From an uncultured Bacilli bacterium (lineage in GTDB: Bacteria; Bacillota_I; Bacilli_A; RF39; UBA660): a DNA stretch of 64,000 bases. This document shows positions 46,016 through 54,721 of the stretch, one piece after another; the first letter of the stretch is position 1; every line of letters begins with the position of its first letter. A model generated the notes under the pieces. That model did not search any database and was not told where the DNA came from. It saw nothing but the letters and a program-made list of their open reading frames with translations. The position numbers were made by a program, and so were the translations under genes. Location of the stretch: contig CALVOV010000006.1 in the NCBI GenBank assembly GCA_944350385.1, positions 1 through 64,000 of the forward strand, written 5' to 3'.

Positions 46016-46480
46016 TTAAACATTTTTCAAAAATAGTTCTTTGACATTTTCAATAACTTGCTGTTTATTTTCTTTTCTAGTTTCTTTAGTTACTTTAATA
46101 ACACTATCATAATATTTATTTTTTTCGCAATCATATATACTAATATAAACTGTTTTATCATCTCCTATTTCATTATTTTGATCTTCTCTGTTTAACTTTC
46201 CAGTTATGCCTACTCCATAATCAGCGTTAGAAAACGCAGTAATAGCTTTAGCCATATCGTGCGCTGTTTCTATGCTATAAACACTGTAGTTAGTAATGGT
46301 TTCTTTTGAAACTCCCATTTTTATTTTAGAATCATTAGAATAGGTCACGGCACTATATTCTATTACTTCACTTGCTCCTTCAATATCTGTTATAGCGGAT
46401 GCTAAAGCTCCTCCAGTACATGATTCCATTGTAGATATTTTTTTATTTTTCTCAATTAATTTTTTTACTATTTCTTGCAT
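46016..46480 (-). CDS. pncC: Nicotinamide-nucleotide amidohydrolase (CinA C-terminal domain)
   Basis: 154 residues. Contains TMESCTGGALASAITDIEGASE, YSNDSKIKMGVS and GVGITGKLNRE, as in PncC/CinA C-domain proteins, which convert nicotinamide mononucleotide to nicotinate mononucleotide in NAD recycling. Usual active residues Ser/Lys of the family are in ESCTGG. It follows nadD by 2 bases, in the order nadE-nadD-pncC. Confidence 0.93.
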   Translation of the reverse strand: MQEIVKKLIEKNKKISTMESCTGGALASAITDIEGASEVIEYSAVTYSNDSKIKMGVSKETITNYSVYSIETAHDMAKAITAFSNADYGVGITGKLNREDQNNEIGDDKTVYISIYDCEKNKYYDSVIKVTKETRKENKQQVIENVKELFLKNV

Positions 46481-46482
46481 AT

Positions 46483-47040
46483 TTATTTTATCTCTCTTTC
46501 GTATAAATGATAATTTTTAATGTATGTTAATACTCTTTGGTCTAAGTTGTTATCACTCAAATTATTTCTAATTATAGTTGATGATACTTCTATAGGAATA
46601 AAGTTATCAATAACTATAAATCTATTATTAGGGAAATTTTCTAAATATTTAGTAATCGCATCTTTGTCTCTTTTGACTATCATTATTTTATATGATAGTA
46701 TTTCATCAATATTTTTCCAAAGATGTAATTTTTTTAAATTGTCAGAACCTATTATTAAATATAATTCATCTTTTGGATATTCTTTTTTTAGACTTCTTAA
46801 TACTTGATATGTATAGGGATAATTATTGTGAATAGAATCTATTTTTATTTTCGATGTTTCAAATATTTTTAAAATATTTAGGCGATCTTTAGTAGGTGCC
46901 AAATCTTGTTTATCCCAATAATTAGGTGTTGGCAATAATAAAATCATATCTAAATAATTATTATCTACTAAGTAATTTGCAACTTTAATATGTCCTTTAT
47001 GAACAGGATTGAAACTACCTACATATATACCTAAGCGCAT
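46483..47040 (-). CDS. nadD: Nicotinate-nucleotide adenylyltransferase
   Basis: 185 residues. HxGH motif is in GSFNPVHKGHIKVA; the second signature is PIEVSSTIIRNNL (SSTxIR). It makes deamido-NAD from nicotinate mononucleotide and ATP. It overlaps nadE by 10 bases. There is no strong ribosome binding site, so it probably relies on coupling with nadE. Confidence 0.93.
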   Translation of the reverse strand: MRLGIYVGSFNPVHKGHIKVANYLVDNNYLDMILLLPTPNYWDKQDLAPTKDRLNILKIFETSKIKIDSIHNNYPYTYQVLRSLKKEYPKDELYLIIGSDNLKKLHLWKNIDEILSYKIMIVKRDKDAITKYLENFPNNRFIVIDNFIPIEVSSTIIRNNLSDNNLDQRVLTYIKNYHLYEREIK

Positions 47041-47774
47041 CTTTTATACTCGGGAATAATGAATTTATGTAGACTATTTTTATGTAATTTTTCTATTCTT
47101 TCTTTCGTATCTTGTGATAATTTTTCATTATTCAAGTATTTTTCTATGTCTTTATAAGAAACACCTAATTTTTCTTCATCTGTTTTATTAGATAAGCCAT
47201 CACTTGGTGCTTTATATAATACTTTTTCAGGCACTTCTAAAACTTCTCCTATTTTTATTACTTCAGAAACTGTTAAATTGATTAAAGGCTTTATATCACA
47301 AACCGAGTCTCCTCCTTTAGTAAAATAGCCAACATAAGCTTCTGATCTATTTGATGTACCAGCAACTATATAAGTTCCTTTTTTAATATTTGAAAAAATT
47401 GAGGCAACATAATATAAAGTACTCATGCGAAGACGCGGCTTAATATTTATATCAGCATTAGTTGTTTCTTTTGTAATATTTGAAAATTGTTTTTTAAAAG
47501 TATAATATGTATCTGTTAAATCTACATTAATTAGTTCGATATCATATTTTTTAGCAACCAACTGAGCATCTTTACGATCATTTTCTTTTGATTCACAAGG
47601 CATAGTAACACCAATTACATTTTCTTTTCCTAAAGCCTTAGTCATTAGCGCTGTTACTACAGCAGAATCTTTTCCGCCACTTATACCTACTACAGCCCCC
47701 TTTAATTTGTTATCAACAAAATATTTCTTTATAAATTCGATAATTTTTTTAGTTTCTTCTTTAGCATTAAACAT
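47031..47774 (-). CDS. nadE: NAD+ synthetase, ammonia-dependent
   Basis: 247 residues. The PP-loop is VGISGGKDSAVV; KPRLRMSTLYYVA and GTSNRSEAYVGYFTKGGD follow, ending with PSDGLSNKTDEEKLGV. Without a glutaminase domain it must use ammonia. It makes NAD from deamido-NAD. First gene of the NAD operon, start with TAAGGAG, promoter at 47853-47881. Confidence 0.94.
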   Translation of the reverse strand: MFNAKEETKKIIEFIKKYFVDNKLKGAVVGISGGKDSAVVTALMTKALGKENVIGVTMPCESKENDRKDAQLVAKKYDIELINVDLTDTYYTFKKQFSNITKETTNADINIKPRLRMSTLYYVASIFSNIKKGTYIVAGTSNRSEAYVGYFTKGGDSVCDIKPLINLTVSEVIKIGEVLEVPEKVLYKAPSDGLSNKTDEEKLGVSYKDIEKYLNNEKLSQDTKERIEKLHKNSLHKFIIPEYKRCA

Positions 47775-47852
47775 AGTTATTCTCCTTAATATATTTTTTA
47801 CCTTTTTTACTTTTTTATTCTATTATTTACTTTTTAAGATTTTATTAATAAC

Positions 47853-47881
47853 ATTTTAATTTTATATCAAATCATTGTCAA
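47853..47881 (-). promoter_or_regulatory. Promoter of the nadE-nadD-pncC operon
   Basis: Minus strand: TTGACA (47876-47881), 17-base spacer, TAAAAT (47853-47858). About 75 bases of leader precede nadE. I see no clear dyad for NrtR, which fits the loss of the repressor gene. Confidence 0.65.
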
Positions 47882-47891
47882 TAAAAAATAA

Positions 47892-47916
47892 AAACTCAAG
47901 ATTTTATCTTGAGTTT
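47892..47916 (-). terminator. Terminator of trxB
   Basis: Perfect 11-bp stem (47892-47902 with 47906-47916), three-base loop, then TTTTTATTTTTT on the minus strand. The stop codon is inside. Confidence 0.9.
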
Positions 47917-48803
47917 ACTTGTTCTTTAATGGCAGTCGTTGCCGCTACTGAACCATCTCCTACAGCTGTTGTTAATTGTCTTAGAGTTTTTACGCGAGCA
48001 TCACCCGCTACATATATACCTGGACAATTAGTATGAACACCATCTGTAGAAATAATATAGCCCTTGTCATCTAATTCGATAATATCTTTAAATATTTGAT
48101 TTTTTGGTGTTTGACCTACAGCAATAAATAATCCTTCTATTGCTAATTCTTGTTGTTTACCAGTATTATATTCTATTACAATAGTTTCTAATTTGTCTTT
48201 TCCTTTTAATTCGATAATATTGGCGTTTAAAATATATTCAATATTTTTCTTTTCTTTTAATTCTTCTAGGCTTTTAGAATCTGCTCTAAATTCATCACGA
48301 CGGTGAATTAAATAAACTTTAGAAACGATATCTGCAAGATAGATAGCATCTGCAATTGCTGTATTACCTCCACCTGCTACTGCAACAACTTTATCTTTGA
48401 AAAAGTTTCCATCGCATGTTGCACAATAAGAGACCCCTTTACCAATAAATTCTGTTTCTCTATTTAAATTTAATTTTCTGTTTTCTGATCCTGTTGCTAA
48501 AATTATACTTTTAGCTTGATACTGATTTTTATTAGTATATACATTTTTGTCTTTATCTATTCTAATTACAGTTTCATATTTTATTTCTCCACCCAATTTT
48601 TTTACTTGATTATATAAGGTAGTAGCAAAATCGAAACCAGATATTTGTTCTATTCCTGGATAATTTTCAACATTACCAGCATTGATGATTTGACCACCAT
48701 AACTCTTAGCTTCGAAAACTAAAATTTTTTTGTTGGCACGTAAAGCATATAAAGCTGCTGTTAAACCGGCTGGTCCAGCACCTACAATAATAATATCATA
48801 CAT
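47904..48803 (-). CDS. trxB: Thioredoxin-disulfide reductase
   Basis: About 299 residues. FAD site VGAGPAGLTAALYALRA, redox-active YCATCDG (CATC), NADPH site VAGGGNTAIADA and end YVAGDARVKTLRQLTTAVGDG. It reduces thioredoxin. Starts at ATG 48803 with CAGGAGG; the open frame extends to 48824 but without a site. Single gene ended by the hairpin at 47892-47916. Confidence 0.95.
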   Translation of the reverse strand: MYDIIIVGAGPAGLTAALYALRANKKILVFEAKSYGGQIINAGNVENYPGIEQISGFDFATTLYNQVKKLGGEIKYETVIRIDKDKNVYTNKNQYQAKSIILATGSENRKLNLNRETEFIGKGVSYCATCDGNFFKDKVVAVAGGGNTAIADAIYLADIVSKVYLIHRRDEFRADSKSLEELKEKKNIEYILNANIIELKGKDKLETIVIEYNTGKQQELAIEGLFIAVGQTPKNQIFKDIIELDDKGYIISTDGVHTNCPGIYVAGDARVKTLRQLTTAVGDGSVAATTAIKEQVNSR

Positions 48804-48866
48804 AGTAAATACCTCCTGTTTCATTATACTATATTATCTATTTTTCCTGCCACTTTTTTATAAAAA

Positions 48867-48888
48867 AAAGATAGCTATAACTATCTTT
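48867..48888 (-). terminator. Terminator of the coiled-coil gene
   Basis: Stem AAAGATAG/CTATCTTT around six bases, then a run of T on the minus strand; overlaps the stop codon. Confidence 0.8.
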
Positions 48889-51046
48889 TTCTATTAGATT
48901 CTATTTCTGTTGTTAATACTTCTTGATAATTTTGATAATCATCAACTATGTTAACAATGTCTTTTTGATATTTTCCTCTTTTTTTGTTTGTTTTTATCGT
49001 ATTAATTAAAGTTGGTATATTACTAATATTGTTAATCGATTCTACTAATGGCTTATATTTCTTTTTACTTTTACCAATTATTTTTCTATCTTTTTTAGAA
49101 CTTCTATTTAATAAGCATTCTGTTGCGATAAAGATTCTCAAAGCCATTTCATCGTTACCTTCTTGAATAGATTTTTTTTCTGCTCTTTCATATCTAGCTT
49201 CTTTTTCAAGTAAGTCAATATCTAGGTTACGCTCTTTTGTAAGTCTTCTAGTAATAAATGGAATCTCTAGTGTACGAGTACCTTTATTTAGAGCTTGAAT
49301 TCCACTAGATACGAGTGTTTTAGCTGTTTCATAATCAGAACGAACTTTAGCAACTTCTAATGCTTTTCCTTTAAGAGCCTTAGTACGATATTTTAAATAT
49401 TGTTCTTTTTGTTTTGGTGCTAAATCGTTATTTCTTAATATGTAATCAATTGTATCTATTTCACGCATGCAATTATATAATTCTTGATATTTAGTTACAA
49501 TATTTTTATTAAGTTTACTTACTTTTTCATTAGCAAATCTAACTACTCTATCTTTTATCAACTTATTTATACTACTACCTAATTTTTCTTCTTTTGCATG
49601 ATTACCATATTCTTTAAATAAAATCATTAAATCTTTATCTGGTAGGTGATCTAGTCTATTCTTAACTATATTTAATCTTTGTTTTACTATTTTTTGGGAA
49701 ATTATTCTTTCTTTGGCCTTTTGAAATAATTGAAAAGGAAGTTTGATTACTCGTGGAACAATATGAATAACATTATATAAAACTTTACCTAAGTGTAATT
49801 CATTTTTAAATTTTTGACTTATAGTAAGATTGGTAGCACGATATGGTTTATTGCTTTTTATTGTTGGTAAATCTTTAACTAACTTAGCAAGAATAGTCTT
49901 ATAGCCATATTCTGGTTTTGGTAATTCTATTGATTCATGAATTGGTTTCTTTGGTGTTTCTTTCATGATTTGTTTTGGTATATCTTTCATTGGTCTTTTA
50001 GTAATTTCTTCTAAATCATGTAGTTTTCTATCAATTATTTTTTGAAGAGATTCAACAGATAATTGCTCTTCTTTTGCTACTACTTCTTTTATTTCTTTAT
50101 TATTAGGTAGAGGCTTTTTGATACTTCTTTTTGCTTGTTCAACTTTTGATGCTAATAGTTTATCTTGTACTATTTTTTTATTTTTTTCTACTTCTTCACT
50201 AGATTGAACAAATAAACTATTTCCTTTATTAGCTAATTCTGTTAATCCTAAATCATTTAAAAATTTATTTAATTCTGCACGTTTATTAGTTCTATTAATA
50301 ATACTTTCATAATCATCGGGATTAATATTTATTTTTTTAGCTTCTTTTACAATAGTTCTTCTCATATTTATATTTTTATCTATTATATCTATTTGTTTTC
50401 TTAATCTATGAGCCACTTTTTTATTTTCTTCTAATATTTTATTTTCTGATATTTTTTGATTCATATAATCAAGATTAAATTTATCTAAGTCTTCTTCTGT
50501 TTCAAATAATCCTTTTGAATTTCTCTCTTCTTTTTCATTAGTAAAAATGTCACGTATTTTAATAATAGATTCAGCAATCTTTTCTTCTACTTCTCTCACT
50601 TGTTGTTCTAAAGTACTTCTTTGTTCTAGTAATTCATTTATTTTTTTATCTTCTACTACTGGAGAAGCTATTATTTCTTTTGATAAGTTTTCATCCAAAG
50701 AATAATTTAACTTTCTAGTAATAAAGTCGCTTCTAAGTAAAATTTCTTCACTAATTTGATTTTTTAGAGATAAATCTTCTTCTTTATTGTAAATTTTAGC
50801 TAACTTATCAATATCTTCTCGATAACTATTTATTAAATCTATTGTTGAAAGTAACTCTTTTTCTTCATTAAGTGTCTTTTCTATTTTAGCTATTGAGTCG
50901 TTTATTCTTGCATTTTCGATATTATAATTTTCTACTGACCAAGCACGATGTGATTGAGCCAAAGCTCTTCTTTCTAAATATAATCTTTCTAATTTGATAT
51001 TATTATCTTTAATTGATTGTTTTAATTTTTCATAATAGGTTGTCAT
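48881..51046 (-). CDS. Large coiled-coil orphan, 721 residues
   Basis: No signal peptide or transmembrane helix. Residues 1-180 and 190-330 are charged heptad-rich coiled coils, 335-400 is a Pro/Lys-rich linker (PKKPIHESIELPKPEYG), and the C-terminal 300 residues are again helical and basic, with IRLT-like Lys/Arg density that may bind nucleic acid or membrane. I do not recognise it. It is 13 bases 3' of the DUF1292 gene. Start with AAGAGGTG. Possibly a cell-shape or scaffold protein of this lineage; this is a guess. Confidence 0.75.
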   Translation of the reverse strand: MTTYYEKLKQSIKDNNIKLERLYLERRALAQSHRAWSVENYNIENARINDSIAKIEKTLNEEKELLSTIDLINSYREDIDKLAKIYNKEEDLSLKNQISEEILLRSDFITRKLNYSLDENLSKEIIASPVVEDKKINELLEQRSTLEQQVREVEEKIAESIIKIRDIFTNEKEERNSKGLFETEEDLDKFNLDYMNQKISENKILEENKKVAHRLRKQIDIIDKNINMRRTIVKEAKKININPDDYESIINRTNKRAELNKFLNDLGLTELANKGNSLFVQSSEEVEKNKKIVQDKLLASKVEQAKRSIKKPLPNNKEIKEVVAKEEQLSVESLQKIIDRKLHDLEEITKRPMKDIPKQIMKETPKKPIHESIELPKPEYGYKTILAKLVKDLPTIKSNKPYRATNLTISQKFKNELHLGKVLYNVIHIVPRVIKLPFQLFQKAKERIISQKIVKQRLNIVKNRLDHLPDKDLMILFKEYGNHAKEEKLGSSINKLIKDRVVRFANEKVSKLNKNIVTKYQELYNCMREIDTIDYILRNNDLAPKQKEQYLKYRTKALKGKALEVAKVRSDYETAKTLVSSGIQALNKGTRTLEIPFITRRLTKERNLDIDLLEKEARYERAEKKSIQEGNDEMALRIFIATECLLNRSSKKDRKIIGKSKKKYKPLVESINNISNIPTLINTIKTNKKRGKYQKDIVNIVDDYQNYQEVLTTEIESNRKR

Positions 51047-51059
51047 CTTTACACCTCTT

Positions 51060-51320
51060 CTATTTACTTTGTCGTTCTATTTCAAGTAATACATCATGAA
51101 TCATATCTAATTCTTTAGGATCTGTTATGTCTTCTAGAGAGCCATTTCCTAAAGCAGGGTCATAGGAAGAAATATATATATTTTTTCTGCCATCATCAGT
51201 TATGCTATGATCTGTATAACCTATATAAGCTTTATTGGTATCTGGTGAATCAAAAGTGAATAACACTTCGCATTCTACTTCTTCTCCATCCTTTAGTATC
51301 ACTATTTTCTCGTTCTCCAT
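51060..51320 (-). CDS. DUF1292 family protein
   Basis: 86 residues: VILKDGEEVECEVLFTFDSPDTNKAYIGYTDHS then YISSYDPA, ending with a Glu-rich helix. Small acidic protein found next to ruvX/mltG in many Bacillota; role unknown. Here it heads the coiled-coil gene. The start has AAGAGGTG with a spacing slightly long. Confidence 0.9.
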   Translation of the reverse strand: MENEKIVILKDGEEVECEVLFTFDSPDTNKAYIGYTDHSITDDGRKNIYISSYDPALGNGSLEDITDPKELDMIHDVLLEIERQSK

Positions 51321-51375
51321 TTTATTCCTTACACCTCTTAAAAAAAGTCACCTATAGGGTAACATGCTATGCTAA

Positions 51376-51395
51376 AAAAGTCAATAAAATGACTT
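51376..51395 (-). terminator. Terminator of the guanine-deaminase/orphan pair
   Basis: Stem AAGTCA/TGACTT around five bases, then six T on the minus strand, just past the stop codon at 51397. Confidence 0.7.
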
Positions 51396-51396
51396 A

Positions 51397-51894
51397 TTAA
51401 CTGATGACTTTAACTGTTATTAATTCTCTATCATTTGTCTTTTTATTGGCTTTTATTTTTATAGTAAATATATCTTCTTGCTCTACATCTGCTATTAATT
51501 TATTTTCTATTAAAATATTGTTTTCTGGAAGAACATTTTCTTCTCCATTATTTTTATATAATTCCATCGAAATTTCTTCTGGAGCAGTTAGTTGAATTGC
51601 ATATAATACTTCTTCTTGATTAATGTTATTATCTTTAGAATTACTTACTTTAAAAGAGTAGTATTTTTCTTCTCCTGGTGACATATTGGCTACATCAACA
51701 CTTATTTCACTATTGGTATCTTTTCCTAATACTGGTATAACAATACTAGATTTAACTTTATTTTTATTTTCTTTATTTAAATTAACTGCTTTATATCCTA
51801 AGAAGATAGTTATTATTAGCATACAAATAAATACTAAAGCTAGAATTAATTCTAAGGTATCATTAGGTTTTAAATTTATTTTTTTCTTTTTCAT
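51397..51894 (-). CDS. Membrane-anchored small orphan
   Basis: 165 residues: short basic start, transmembrane helix (about 15-36) and an outside beta-rich domain with PGEEKYYSFKVSN and LYAIQLTAP. Likely a member of the same broad group of anchored beta-sandwich proteins as the genes at 2507, 54185 and 62897, but the similarity is only in layout. Its start overlaps the stop of the deaminase gene (TAATG). Function unknown. Confidence 0.7.
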   Translation of the reverse strand: MKKKKINLKPNDTLELILALVFICMLIITIFLGYKAVNLNKENKNKVKSSIVIPVLGKDTNSEISVDVANMSPGEEKYYSFKVSNSKDNNINQEEVLYAIQLTAPEEISMELYKNNGEENVLPENNILIENKLIADVEQEDIFTIKIKANKKTNDRELITVKVIS

Positions 51895-52346
51895 TAATAT
51901 CTATCTCCTTGATAAAATTCTAATAATGTGTCACAATCTATGCTATCGATTTTTGTTTTGTTTATTAATGTATTTTTATTGTTTAAAAAGTCATAAATAT
52001 CTTTATCTCTAAAACCTATTTTATCAGCTTCTTCTCTAGTTGAAGAATAATAAATGTCTTTTATATTAGCCCAAATAATTGCTGATAAGCACATAGGACA
52101 AGGTTCACAAGTTGAATATATTTTACATCCTGATAAGTCTTGAGAATTTCTTTTTCTGCAAGCTTCTCTAATTGCTACTATTTCAGCATGATTTGTTGGA
52201 TCATGGCTGGTTAAAACTTTATTATGGCCCGTGCTAAGTATTTGATTATTTTCGTCAATTATTACAGCACCAAATGGTCCTCCATCACCTAAAGATATTC
52301 CTTTTTTTGCTTCTTCTATTCCTAATTTGATAATTTTTTCTTCCAT
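51894..52346 (-). CDS. guaD: Guanine deaminase
   Basis: 150 residues. Zinc and catalytic residues of the cytidine-deaminase-like fold: HAEIVAIRE (His, Glu) and CEPCPMCLSAI (two Cys). The early GGPFGAVII and TSHDPTNHAE, and the C-terminal GFRDKDIYDFL, match the Bacillus-type GuaD rather than tRNA adenosine deaminase TadA. It converts guanine to xanthine. The start has TTAGGTG. Confidence 0.88.
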   Translation of the reverse strand: MEEKIIKLGIEEAKKGISLGDGGPFGAVIIDENNQILSTGHNKVLTSHDPTNHAEIVAIREACRKRNSQDLSGCKIYSTCEPCPMCLSAIIWANIKDIYYSSTREEADKIGFRDKDIYDFLNNKNTLINKTKIDSIDCDTLLEFYQGDRY

Positions 52347-52354
52347 AATTTCAC

Positions 52355-54097
52355 CTAATTTAAATTTTTCTTTAATCTTGTTTCAAATAAACTTTTCAAT
52401 TCATTTTCTTTTTCTTTTGTTATTTCTTTAGAAAATATAACGTCATTGGTATCTTCTTTAATTTCTGCTTCATCAGTTATTACTGACTCTGTAGTTATCT
52501 TACCACCTAAAATAATTTTACCATTCTGTTCTATGTTAATATTAGTAGTAATATCACTATTATAAGAATTATTTTTTCTATTAGATACTTTATAATTAAA
52601 ATCTATATCAATATCATATTCACTATCATCATAATCCATTGTAAAATGAGTTCTTTCTTGGGTCTTGTCTAATTCAATAGTACCTACTTGCTTATTATCT
52701 TTATTCTTAATGTTAATTATTAAATTATTCTTTTTTATATAATTTAAGTAATATTTAACATTATTATTTTTGATAATAGTTATTAGGTTATTATTAATTT
52801 CATAAGTCAATTCTTTTGATTCATTTCTATTTGTTAAATTAATCTCATATTTTTTAATATCATTTAATATTCCTTTGGTATATAGGCTTATAGTAAGTAT
52901 TTCATTTGTATCAAGAAATTTTATTTTTGAAGGTATTTCATAGTCAGTGAAATTTTCAATAAGTCCATTTAAAATATTAAATGCTTCTTTATCTTTCTTT
53001 AAAACTTCTAATGTTTTATTTAATATTTTTCTAATTTTAGTATTATCTAATTTTATAGTTATTTTTTTAACACTTTCTGTTTCATTATTTAAAAATGTTG
53101 TGGTATTAGAAATATTATACTCATTTTCATCTATACAATCGGCAATATTTTCAAGAATTATTTTATATAAATATTTAATATTATAAATAACATTTTTATC
53201 TTTTGTAATAGTTTCGAAATAATTATTATTTCCATCATTTATGTATTTTTCAAAGAAATCTTTAACAAAATAATATGCTGTTGAATTTTCTATTAAATAT
53301 TTATCATTAATTATTAACTTATTATTATAAATTGTTTGTCTATTATAAAATAGTTGCTTTGTTTGCAAATTTTGTTTTAAAGCGATAGTTGTCTTAGAAT
53401 TATTTAAATTGTTTAATAAATAATAATATTCAGCCATTTTTGAATCAGTAGTATGTTCTTCTTCTACTTTTTGACTTTCTAAAGATGTTGTTATAATCGT
53501 TTCTTTAGAAAAGTTATCTCCTAATAATGTTAATTGGTCATTTATATCAATAAGTGATGATATTTCTTCTCCTAAAGATAAGATTGCTTTTTTAGATATA
53601 TTTTTTGGATTATTTATATACAAATATCCTCTTACTAAGATAATTGAAATAATTATAATTAGTATTAATAAAGAGATAACTATTTTAGCATTCTTCTTCA
53701 TGTGTGTTTTTATTTTTACTTTTGTTTTTTGTTCTGTTTTTTGATCAGTAGGAGCTTCGTCGTTAGATGTAGGAATTGTATATGGTATCTTAATATCAAA
53801 AACTTTTGTTGCCTCTAAAGTGGATAAACGATCAATTAAGTTTTGCTTGGGTTGTTGGTTTTGTATTGGCTGAGAAATTTGAGGCTGTGGATTTAATTTT
53901 TCATCAGGCACAACAACACTACTAGATTGATTAACTGAGGCAGCTTGTTTTATTTTATCTACTGGTATTTCTCCTGTTTGTCTTAATTGTTCTTCTTTAA
54001 ATGCTTGATTAACTACTGCTTGTGGATTTGGCATTTCTTGTTTTAGATTTTCACTAGTAACACTACTAAAAACCAACTTTTCTTTATTCTCTTCCAT
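52355..54097 (-). CDS. Large anchored orphan with disordered cytoplasmic head
   Basis: 580 residues. 1-140 is low-complexity, rich in Gln, Pro and Ser, without hydrophobic stretches (predicted cytoplasmic). A transmembrane helix follows at about 142-160 (LLILIIIISIILVRGYLYI). The outside part (about 420 residues) is Asn/Lys/Ile-rich with repeated strands and no known motif. Not recognised. It lies between guaD and the anchored gene at 54185. The start has GAGGGAG. Confidence 0.72.
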   Translation of the reverse strand: MEENKEKLVFSSVTSENLKQEMPNPQAVVNQAFKEEQLRQTGEIPVDKIKQAASVNQSSSVVVPDEKLNPQPQISQPIQNQQPKQNLIDRLSTLEATKVFDIKIPYTIPTSNDEAPTDQKTEQKTKVKIKTHMKKNAKIVISLLILIIIISIILVRGYLYINNPKNISKKAILSLGEEISSLIDINDQLTLLGDNFSKETIITTSLESQKVEEEHTTDSKMAEYYYLLNNLNNSKTTIALKQNLQTKQLFYNRQTIYNNKLIINDKYLIENSTAYYFVKDFFEKYINDGNNNYFETITKDKNVIYNIKYLYKIILENIADCIDENEYNISNTTTFLNNETESVKKITIKLDNTKIRKILNKTLEVLKKDKEAFNILNGLIENFTDYEIPSKIKFLDTNEILTISLYTKGILNDIKKYEINLTNRNESKELTYEINNNLITIIKNNNVKYYLNYIKKNNLIINIKNKDNKQVGTIELDKTQERTHFTMDYDDSEYDIDIDFNYKVSNRKNNSYNSDITTNINIEQNGKIILGGKITTESVITDEAEIKEDTNDVIFSKEITKEKENELKSLFETRLKKNLN

Positions 54098-54150
54098 ACT
54101 TAATACTCCCTCATTTTAATTATAGCATTTAAATAATTTGCTGTAAACTA

Positions 54151-54174
54151 AAGAAACTCTTGATAGAGTTTCTT
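54151..54174 (-). terminator. Terminator-like hairpin after the 54185 gene
   Basis: Perfect 10-bp stem AAGAAACTCT/AGAGTTTCTT around four bases; the T tract on the minus strand is short and broken. Confidence 0.6.
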
Positions 54175-54184
54175 ATTATAATAA

Positions 54185-54712
54185 TTAATTATCAGAGGCA
54201 ACTATTAAAGATAATTTATAAGGTATGGTAGTAGTTTTATTGCTAGAACCTTGACCATAGATAGCAACTACTTTTAGAGTTGTTTCTTCATTAGGAGCTA
54301 ATACTTTTCCAGATATATCTGTTGTTGTTAATTTTATTGGTCTAATTAAATTGACAAGTCGAGAATCACTTTCATAATCTGGAGATGCAACAACATCTAT
54401 TATTTTAGCGTTCATTGTTCCTTTATTTTCGATAGTTATTGTGTAAGCTAATTCATCTAATTGATTGTATAAGGTAAATTTCATATCTAAAGTATGACCA
54501 TCATCATCAATACTATAAAGACCTATAGGTTCTTGGCCACCACCTTTAACAGATGTTCCTCCATTTACTTCTGTAAAGACTACATCAAATATTTCTTTTT
54601 TAGATTCTAAAGTTTCTAGTTTTACAGATAAAAAACTAAAACCTGTTCCTAGACAAATAATTGTAAGACATAACAAGGCAATTATTAAATTTCTAATACT
54701 TACTTTTTTCAT
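54185..54712 (-). CDS. Small membrane-anchored beta-sandwich-like orphan
   Basis: 175 residues: transmembrane helix (about 7-29) and an outside domain with YTITIENKGTMNAKIIDV and SLIVASDN. The phrase YTITIENKG (similar to YTFTITNNRT in the 2507 gene) puts it in the same group of anchored proteins. Its start lies in the end of the PBP gene (site AGGAGG overlaps TAG), so it belongs to the mraZ-rsmH-ftsL-pbp transcript. Confidence 0.75.
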   Translation of the reverse strand: MKKVSIRNLIIALLCLTIICLGTGFSFLSVKLETLESKKEIFDVVFTEVNGGTSVKGGGQEPIGLYSIDDDGHTLDMKFTLYNQLDELAYTITIENKGTMNAKIIDVVASPDYESDSRLVNLIRPIKLTTTDISGKVLAPNEETTLKVVAIYGQGSSNKTTTIPYKLSLIVASDN

Positions 54713-54721
54713 TTCATCCTC

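Noticed and set aside
47853-47881. NrtR operator in the nadE promoter
   Set aside because: I looked for a dyad over the promoter and leader and saw none worth reporting.
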